Shown piece after piece: positions 9,116 through 15,128 of a stretch of 37,476 nucleotides of DNA. The position numbers and the translations under genes are program-made. The notes under the pieces were generated by a model that was not told the DNA's origin, did not search any database, and worked only from the letters and a program-made list of their open reading frames with translations. The stretch's first letter is position 1; each line of letters starts with the position of its first letter. The stretch comes from Desulfobacteraceae bacterium. Lineage in GTDB: Bacteria > Desulfobacterota > Desulfobacteria > Desulfobacterales > Desulfosarcinaceae. The stretch spans positions 1-37,476 of the forward strand of contig QZKV01000182.1 in assembly GCA_003599575.1 (NCBI GenBank). Reading direction: 5' to 3'.

Positions 9116-12100
9116 CTACGGGAAAATGGATTGCCCCCGCTCCCTGCGCAGGCCGAGTTTCCGGATTTTGGAGGTCAAGGTGCTGGGGTTGATGTCGAGG
9201 AGTTCCGCCGCGCCGCCCGTTCCGCTGACTTTCCAATGGCACATTCGAAGCGCTTTCAGGATGTGCTGCTTCAAATTCTCGTCCAGAGTGGGAAACCGGC
9301 CGGGGGAAGAGGCTTCCTTTAGATCGATCTGCTTTCCGAATTCCGGGAGTTCGAAAACGGAGGCGCTGCTCATGATGACTCCCTGCTCGATGACATGTTC
9401 CAGTTCCCGTACATTGCCGGGCCACGGGTGATCGATGAGCCGGCGGACATCCGCCTTGCGAATATTCAATTGCTTTTTGCCGAACTTCTTACAAAATTTA
9501 TCCAGAAAAAAGTGGGTCAGCAGCGCGATATCCTCTTTTCTTTCCCTCAAAGGCGGCACGTGGACGGGGAAGACATTCAAGCGGTAATAAAGATCTTCGC
9601 GAAACCTTTCCTGGCTGACCATCTGATCGATATTCTGATGCGTCGCAGCGATCAATCGAAAATCCGAGTGCAGTGTCCGGCGCCCGCCGACCCTTTCAAA
9701 TTCTCCGCTTTGCAGCACTCTGAGCAACCGGACCTGAATCTCCGTGCCGATATCTCCTATTTCGTCGAGAAAGAGCGTGCCGCCGTCAGCCAGCTCGAAG
9801 CGTCCGGGCCGGGTTTCATGCGCGCCGGTGAAGGCGCCTTTTTCATAACCGAACAACTCGCTGGCGATCAGCGTTTCGGGGAAGGCACTGCAGTTCACCC
9901 GTATGAACGGCTTGTCGGCCCTGCGGCTTTGCCGCACCAGGGCGGACGCAACCAACTCCTTGCCCACACCCGTTTCGCCTGTAATCAGGACCGTGGCGTC
10001 GGTGGCGGCCACCCGGGTGACTTTTTCCAGCATGTGCCGTACGGCGGCCGATTGGCCGATAAAGCTGTCCAGGCGCGTGGGTTGCGGGCCGGGTTGCGCA
10101 TGCAAGTTTTCTTCGATGCGTCTTTTTTTCAGGCGGCCGATCTCCTCGTGCGCATCGGCACTCTCGATGGCGATCGCCGCCTGGGCGGCGAAATAGGTGA
10201 AGATCGGGTGGTTCTCTTTTTCAAAAACCGAAGAAAACCAGCGGTTGTCGAAGTAAAGCACGCCCACGATCTCCTTGCGCAGAAACATGGGCACGCAGAT
10301 GCACGACAGCATTCCGGATGCCGTGCTGAAAGAGGCGCGTTTATCTTTGATCTCTTTGATCACCACCTGACCGCCGCCCGCGGCTTCGCGTATGGCTCGC
10401 ATGGAATCCTGGAAAATGGGCTGGCCGATCTCTTCGACGGTTAGATTTTTGGCGGCCTTCAGAACAAATTCCCAGGGCTGCGCCTCTTTGTCGACCTGGA
10501 AGATGGCGCCCCTTTCGGCGCCGGTGATGCGGATGACGGTGAGGATGATCTGGCGAATGGTGTCCCGGCTGTGGGCGGTCATCACCATCTCCTGGCTGAG
10601 TTGAATCATCGAATCCATGACGCTGCGCTTGCCGTCCAGGGGGCCGATCAGGAAGCTGAGGTCGTCCGGAAAAGGCAGGCCTTCCTGGGCCAGAACGGCC
10701 CCGGCCGCTTGATGGGCGGCCTCTTTGGCCCTTCTTTTGTCGCCGGACTTAAGGTATATCCGGGCCATTTCGATGTGCGTTCTGGCTAAAGCAAGCTTGT
10801 GCCCGGATTGCCGTAATGTCCGCGCGGACCGGTTCAACAGGCCCTGGACCTCCGGCAAAGGAGCGTTGCGACGGTTCTTCAGCATGGCCAGATAGCGGTA
10901 TCCGGTGCCCTGGAACACAAGGCTCGGGCTGTGGATCGCGCGTTCAATCTCTTTGTCCAGATCCAGTGCCGCCACACGGGGATATCGTTGGAGTTCCATA
11001 TCCCAGCTCAGCCGCAGCATATACCCGAATGACGAGAAGGGATTGCCGGCGGCCTGACTCTCATCGGCCAGTTTCAAGGCCTGCTGCAAACAGGCCACCG
11101 ATGGCTTTAATTCCCTCCGCCGGTAATGCACATAGGCTTGCAAAAGGAAGATATCTTTCTGGAAACTGATGCTGAATTGTTGAAAACTGCTCTTCTTCTT
11201 GCTGCTCAAGAGCCGATGGGCGTCATCAATGCGCCGGACGCTGATCAAAATGTCGCACAACATCAGCTCTCCGGATTCGGCGATCTTGGGGAGCCCGATT
11301 TTCCGGCAGTGATCGCACAGTGCCTGAAACATGCCGACGCCCTGATTGACTTTGCCGATGTTGGCGTAGCTGTAGGCAATGGCGATGGAGGCCGACAGCG
11401 GCGCGGAAAGCCTTGAAAACTGATCGATGTCCTGCGCGTACTTCTCATACACCGCAATGGCCTCGCGGAATCGCCCCCGCCAATAGTAATAAAATACGCT
11501 GAACATGGACAAGGTTCTGAGCAATTCCAGCCGGCCCACCTGTTCGGCGATTTCCCAGGCCCGCTTGAAATGGCGCGCAGAAGCGCCGTAATCGGCTTTG
11601 AGCCAGAACTTATTGGCCAACTGGATGCTGATCAACGCCTGCATGGGACGGTTTTTGGAGGTCACGGCTTTACGCAAGGCCTCTTGAAAGGTGGCCACGA
11701 TCCAGTTTAAATCCGCCCCGATATAGGTGAAATTGCCCAGGCGGTTGACCGCTTCCACGAAAAGCCGGTCCGCCGCCTCGGATGATATGGTTCTCAACAC
11801 ATCGGTGGCCTTGATATAACAGGCCATGGCTTCGTTTTCCAAGGCGCTTCCAGCGTAATCGTCGCCGGCCTTGATCAGCCACTGGCAATCCTCGAAACAA
11901 AGGGTGCTCAGCGCCAGCAGGTGACTGGACAGAATCCTGGCGTTGCGTCCATCCTCGGAAATTTCATTGATCAGCACACCGATCATCCTGCGGTGCAGCT
12001 GCTCTTTTTCTTTTTCGGAGATGCCATGGTATCGGCTTACGGCCTGCTTGGCGTTGACCACGCGATAAAACCCAGGCCGCACCAAGGCCAGTTCTTTTTT

Positions 12101-12265
12101 TTGTATCCCGCAATCGAGCAGAAGAAGGATGTGTGAAGCTTTTAAATTGGAGAGCTCCTGGAGCCAATCAATGGAAAACTCACTTTCAAACAGCACCGCA
12201 ATGGACATCAGGCGCCTGTAATCATCGGTCCGATCACAATCGGCACCATCTGGATTCGCATGCAT
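9116..12265 (-). CDS. Sigma-54-dependent activator with TPR, GAF, AAA+ and Fis-type HTH
   Basis: 1049 residues. The N-terminus (about 1-150) resembles the winged-helix/linker segment that follows the P-loop in STAND ATPases, yet no STAND P-loop precedes it. A helical TPR-like array spans about 150-530, a GAF domain about 555-705, and the sigma-54 AAA+ domain about 733-960. The AAA+ domain has Walker A GETGVGKE (763-770), an intact GAFTGA loop (810-815) and Walker [13 protein letters not shown] Fis-like HTH lies at about 1000-1040. Such proteins remodel sigma-54 RNA polymerase from an upstream enhancer; here TPR and GAF should sense protein and small-molecule signals. The start has CGGAGTG upstream. 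The gene diverges from the AbfD-like enzyme gene, whose upstream region has a -24/-12 element, so that gene is the likely target. No phosphoacceptor receiver domain is present. Confidence 0.92.
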   Translation of the reverse strand: MHANPDGADCDRTDDYRRLMSIAVLFESEFSIDWLQELSNLKASHILLLLDCGIQKKELALVRPGFYRVVNAKQAVSRYHGISEKEKEQLHRRMIGVLINEISEDGRNARILSSHLLALSTLCFEDCQWLIKAGDDYAGSALENEAMACYIKATDVLRTISSEAADRLFVEAVNRLGNFTYIGADLNWIVATFQEALRKAVTSKNRPMQALISIQLANKFWLKADYGASARHFKRAWEIAEQVGRLELLRTLSMFSVFYYYWRGRFREAIAVYEKYAQDIDQFSRLSAPLSASIAIAYSYANIGKVNQGVGMFQALCDHCRKIGLPKIAESGELMLCDILISVRRIDDAHRLLSSKKKSSFQQFSISFQKDIFLLQAYVHYRRRELKPSVACLQQALKLADESQAAGNPFSSFGYMLRLSWDMELQRYPRVAALDLDKEIERAIHSPSLVFQGTGYRYLAMLKNRRNAPLPEVQGLLNRSARTLRQSGHKLALARTHIEMARIYLKSGDKRRAKEAAHQAAGAVLAQEGLPFPDDLSFLIGPLDGKRSVMDSMIQLSQEMVMTAHSRDTIRQIILTVIRITGAERGAIFQVDKEAQPWEFVLKAAKNLTVEEIGQPIFQDSMRAIREAAGGGQVVIKEIKDKRASFSTASGMLSCICVPMFLRKEIVGVLYFDNRWFSSVFEKENHPIFTYFAAQAAIAIESADAHEEIGRLKKRRIEENLHAQPGPQPTRLDSFIGQSAAVRHMLEKVTRVAATDATVLITGETGVGKELVASALVRQSRRADKPFIRVNCSAFPETLIASELFGYEKGAFTGAHETRPGRFELADGGTLFLDEIGDIGTEIQVRLLRVLQSGEFERVGGRRTLHSDFRLIAATHQNIDQMVSQERFREDLYYRLNVFPVHVPPLRERKEDIALLTHFFLDKFCKKFGKKQLNIRKADVRRLIDHPWPGNVRELEHVIEQGVIMSSASVFELPEFGKQIDLKEASSPGRFPTLDENLKQHILKALRMCHWKVSGTGGAAELLDINPSTLTSKIRKLGLRRERGQSIFP

Positions 12266-12368
12266 CGTTGTTCACTCCGCAGGGGAATTGCTTTTAGACA
12301 GCATCTAATTTGTCACATTTAATCAATTTTTTTATATTTAGCAAATTCTATCCCGGCATATTTATCGG

Positions 12369-12398
12369 ACGGCATCCCCGTGCCGGCCATGCTGCCGT
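12369..12398. promoter_or_regulatory. Nested inverted repeats, candidate activator-binding site
   Basis: CGGCA (12370-12374) pairs with TGCCG (12381-12385), and ACGGCA (12369-12374) also pairs with TGCCGT (12393-12398). The cluster lies 34-63 bases upstream of the -24 GG. That is closer than most enhancers but in the right place for the divergently encoded activator. Assignment is inference. Confidence 0.4.
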
Positions 12399-12429
12399 AA
12401 TTACAATCAATCCCCGCACGGGCCGCATA

Positions 12430-12446
12430 TCGGTACAGGCTTTGCT
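12430..12446 (+). promoter_or_regulatory. Candidate sigma-54 promoter of the AbfD-like gene
   Basis: CGGTACAGGCTTTGCT has GG at 12432-12433, exactly 10 bases, then GC at 12444-12445, with the TTGC -12 box intact. It departs from the TGGCAC consensus at two -24 positions. Transcription would begin near 12457, leaving a leader of about 200 bases. The divergent sigma-54 activator supports the call. Confidence 0.6.
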
Positions 12447-12655
12447 TTAACGTTTCCCCATTCAGGCGTTGCCGTGTCCCGGGAGAGATGCCCTCATCCG
12501 CGGGCAACATACGCTCAAACGGGTTCGATACCGATGCCCATAGCGCCCTATTCAGAATTCTTTAAGGGGGCGTATCGGGATCGAAGGATTCGCCGAACCG
12601 AATTGATTCCGTTCTGCGGGCGCACCCAAAAACCCTATCCACCAGAGGAGGAACC

Positions 12656-14098
12656 ATGATTAAGACACCCGAGCAGTATATCGAGAGCCTCAGAGACGGC
12701 AGAGTGGTCTATCAGGACGGTCAGAAGGTTGAGGATGTGCCCTCTTTCCCCCCGTACCGGCAGATGGTCAACCGTTCGGCCTCCGAATTTCACGTGGCCA
12801 TGCAACCCGAGTACCGCGATTTGTTCAATGTCCGCGAAAACGGTGATGAGTACTCCTTTGCCTACCATGTGCCCAAGACCGGTGCGGACATCCAGCGCCG
12901 CCGGACGATCACCCAGACCTTGAGCCGCCTCGGTGCGGGCGGGTCCAAGCTCACGGGTGTGGATGCGCTCAACGGGGTGGCCTATGCGGCCCACACCATG
13001 GATAAAATGGCCGGAACCCAATACGGCCAGCGGGTGGATGCCTTCAGGCAGTGGTGCCGGGACAATGACCCGGGCATTTGCGCGGCGGTCAGCGACCCCA
13101 AGGGCAACCGGGAACTGCACGCCGAAGATCCGCGCCAGAAACATAAGGATTTTTACGTCCGCATCGTGGATCGGCAAAAAGACGGCATTGTCATCAACGG
13201 CTGCAAACTGCACATCAGCCATTCCATTTTTTCCAACGAACTGGTCGTCCTGCCCTCCCGCAACCACAACGAAACCGGCAAAGATTATGCCGTTTCCTGC
13301 GCGGTTTCCTGCGGCACCAAGGGGGTCAAGTTTCTCGCCACCGACAGCAGCATTGCCGGCGGCGGCGGGCATCCCATGATCATCTTCGACAATGTTTTCG
13401 TTCCCAACGAACGCGTGTTCCTGGCCGGCGAATGGAAATTTTCCAGGTTGTACGCGACCTCCTTCGCCCGCTACCATCGCTTGACCGCCGCCACTTACAA
13501 GCATGTGCAGCTCCAAAACATGGCCGGTCTGGCCAGGCTGATCGCCGAACACAACGGGTTGACCAAAGCCACGCGGATCATGGACATGCTGGCCTGGCTG
13601 GCCATGTATGCGGAGGTCACCGAGGCGCTGGGCAAAGCCGCGGCGCTGGACGCCAAGGTGGACCCCAAGACGGGCTTTGCACAGCCCAACTATGTCTATA
13701 CCAATTGCGCCAAATTCTGGTTCGCCGACAACTGGCACCAGGCCATCAAGTATCTGCAGGACATTACCGGCGGCATCGCCGGGACCATGCCGTCGCCCAA
13801 GGACTACGAGAATCCCGAAACAAAGCCGTATATCGACAAATACCTGGGCGGCGCAGCCGATATGTCCACGGAAGAAAGATTGAAGGTGCTGCAGGCGATC
13901 AATCGGATGTCTTCGGCTTTCGGAGGCATTCTGACGATCCATGCGGAAGGGTCGCTGGCATCGCAGCGCATGACCCTCTACCAGCAGGCCGATTGGGAAT
14001 TGTTCAAGGCCGCCGCCCGGCACTCATTGAAGATTCCCACCGATCATCCGACCTTCAAGGAGATGTCCGTGGACGCGCCCTGGGAATTGAAGGAATAG
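12656..14098 (+). CDS. 4-hydroxyphenylacetate 3-hydroxylase / 4-hydroxybutyryl-CoA dehydratase family flavoprotein
   Basis: 480 residues matching the HpaB/AbfD family (acyl-CoA-dehydrogenase-like fold with FAD) over its full length. Family segments include LTGVDALNG (99-107), SDPKGNRELH, the FDNVFVPNERVF segment and SFARYHRLTA. In true AbfD, three cysteines and one histidine (Cys99, Cys103, His292, Cys299 in Clostridium, from memory) hold a [4Fe-4S] cluster. Here the equivalent places read Gly95, Leu99, His274 and Tyr281, so only the histidine remains. A cluster-dependent dehydratase is therefore doubtful. No HpaC-like flavin reductase lies nearby, so a two-component monooxygenase is not supported either. 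The ribosome site AGAGGAGG is excellent. The gene stands alone under a sigma-54-type promoter beside its probable activator. Exact reaction unknown. Confidence 0.85.
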   Translation: MIKTPEQYIESLRDGRVVYQDGQKVEDVPSFPPYRQMVNRSASEFHVAMQPEYRDLFNVRENGDEYSFAYHVPKTGADIQRRRTITQTLSRLGAGGSKLTGVDALNGVAYAAHTMDKMAGTQYGQRVDAFRQWCRDNDPGICAAVSDPKGNRELHAEDPRQKHKDFYVRIVDRQKDGIVINGCKLHISHSIFSNELVVLPSRNHNETGKDYAVSCAVSCGTKGVKFLATDSSIAGGGGHPMIIFDNVFVPNERVFLAGEWKFSRLYATSFARYHRLTAATYKHVQLQNMAGLARLIAEHNGLTKATRIMDMLAWLAMYAEVTEALGKAAALDAKVDPKTGFAQPNYVYTNCAKFWFADNWHQAIKYLQDITGGIAGTMPSPKDYENPETKPYIDKYLGGAADMSTEERLKVLQAINRMSSAFGGILTIHAEGSLASQRMTLYQQADWELFKAAARHSLKIPTDHPTFKEMSVDAPWELKE

Positions 14099-14267
14099 TC
14101 CGGCAGAACCGCCGGTGGTTCCGGCGGTCACACCTTCGCGGCGATGCCGGCGCGCACCGGCTTCGCCGTGACGCCCTGCAGGCTGTTGCAAATGCGCACC
14201 TGGAAGCGGCGCCCTGGTTTCCGGCACTGGCGATGAATTGATCAAGCCTGGGTGGATCGCGGCGTTG

Positions 14268-14289
14268 AAATGGGGTTTTTGCCCCATTT
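14268..14289. other. Perfect 8-bp hairpin, 3' region of AbfD-like gene
   Basis: AAATGGGG (14268-14275) and CCCCATTT (14282-14289) pair perfectly around a TTTTTG loop. No T-run follows on the plus strand. It may assist termination or protect the transcript's 3' end. Confidence 0.4.
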
Positions 14290-14332
14290 AGTTTCGATAC
14301 CGCACCTGGTACTAAAACACTGGGTGCGCTGA

Positions 14333-14375
14333 ATCGGCACTGTTTGATGCGGCAATCAACAGTGCCGATCTTTTT
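14333..14375 (+). terminator. Strong rho-independent terminator, plus strand
   Basis: A perfect 12-bp stem, ATCGGCACTGTT (14333-14344) with AACAGTGCCGAT (14358-14369), is followed by CTTTTT at 14370-14375. It ends plus-strand transcription from the AbfD-like gene, 235 bases after that gene's stop. The T-run overlaps the last codon of the convergent rpsD gene. On the minus strand no T-run follows the stem, so it is less suited to end rpsD. Confidence 0.8.
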
Positions 14376-14985
14376 ATCTGCGGGAGTAATATTCGATCAC
14401 CAGCAGCATTTCGCAGGAGACCGGCACTTCCGCGCGGTTCGGCGTATAGAGCATCTGCACGGACATATCTTCCGCATTGCGCTGCAAATAGCCGGGCGGC
14501 TGCGCAACCATCTCTTCTTTGGCCGAAATAAAAACCGGCAATGCCCGGCTTTTCTCTTTGACCGAGACGGTCTGACCCAAACGGATCTGTTGCGAGGGCA
14601 GGTTGACCCAGCGGCCGTCGACCATGATGTGCCGGTGGGATACATATTGGCGGGCGGCTTCCACCGTGCGGGCGAAGCCGGCCCGGTAGACAATAGCGTC
14701 CAGGCGGCTTTCCAGCAGCCGGACCAGATTGTCGGCCGGGTTGCCGTGCTGCTGGATGGCTTTGCGCACATAATTGCCCATCTGACGTTCCTCGAGGCCA
14801 TATTGCGCGCGAAGCCGCTGCTTTTCCATCAGCTGAAGCTTGTAATCCGACACTTTGGCCCTGCGCTTTTGGGCAGGGCCGTGTTCCCCGGGGGGATACG
14901 GTTTTTCGGCCATTATTTTGCGGGCTTTGGGAGTCAAATCGATTCCCAACCGCCGCGATAGCTTCGTACGTGATTTCTTTTTCAT
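14374..14985 (-). CDS. rpsD: Ribosomal protein S4, cysteine-motif-free, orphan gene
   Basis: 203 residues of S4, which nucleates 30S assembly on 16S rRNA. Landmarks are KLSRRLGIDL near the start, PPGEHGPAQKRRAKVSDYKLQLMEKQ in pieces around 31-56, and the S4 RNA-binding domain with LESRLDAIVYRAGFARTVEAARQ and the VSHRHIMVDG loop. The zinc-finger cysteines of C+ S4 are absent; the N-terminus is a short basic MKKKSRTK in place of the usual MARY-GPK opening. The gene is not in an alpha operon (no rpsM, rpsK, rpoA or rplQ nearby). It is either a relocated sole copy or a C-minus paralog used under stress. AAGGAT precedes the start, and a 17-base inverted repeat lies just upstream. Confidence 0.95.
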   Translation of the reverse strand: MKKKSRTKLSRRLGIDLTPKARKIMAEKPYPPGEHGPAQKRRAKVSDYKLQLMEKQRLRAQYGLEERQMGNYVRKAIQQHGNPADNLVRLLESRLDAIVYRAGFARTVEAARQYVSHRHIMVDGRWVNLPSQQIRLGQTVSVKEKSRALPVFISAKEEMVAQPPGYLQRNAEDMSVQMLYTPNRAEVPVSCEMLLVIEYYSRR

Positions 14986-14998
14986 TGTGCATCCTTCT

Positions 14999-15015
14999 TA
15001 CCGCCCTGGGCGGTA
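14999..15015 (-). promoter_or_regulatory. Inverted repeat in the rpsD leader
   Basis: TACCGCCC-T-GGGCGGTA is a perfect 8-bp inverted repeat with a 1-base centre, 13 bases before the rpsD start and directly adjoining its ribosome site. As RNA it would form a 6-bp stem with a 5-base loop; as DNA it is a compact operator. Either could control S4 synthesis. Confidence 0.5.
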
Positions 15016-15029
15016 CTTGTTCAAAAACT

Positions 15030-15060
15030 AGTAAAATTCGCATCAACAGGGGACTGTCAA
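15030..15060 (-). promoter_or_regulatory. Candidate rpsD promoter
   Basis: Minus strand: a perfect TTGACA (15060-15055) and a weaker TTTACT (15035-15030), separated by 19 bases. Transcription would start near 15023, placing the inverted repeat at 14999-15015 inside the leader. The long spacer makes this tentative. Confidence 0.4.
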
Positions 15061-15128
15061 GCCTGAAAGGGCCGCCCGGTTGGATTGCAGAACTTCGGCG
15101 GCATCCTTTGGGCGCGGGCCGGCAGCGC

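Larger units (their letters stand above)
12266..12655. other. Divergent intergenic region with sigma-54 elements
   Basis: 390 bases without a convincing gene, between the sigma-54 activator and the AbfD-like enzyme. It holds a sigma-54-type promoter (12430-12446), nested CGGCA/TGCCG repeats upstream of it, and an unusually long leader of about 200 bases before the enzyme start. Confidence 0.6.

Noticed and set aside
7885-12575. Similar TTAAAGGGGGCG / TTTAAGGGGGCG stretches near 7894 and 12562
   Set aside because: Only about 11 matching bases with different contexts; likely chance.
12635-14023. 462-residue open frame opposite the AbfD-like gene
   Set aside because: Shadow frame over a well-conserved enzyme with an excellent ribosome site.
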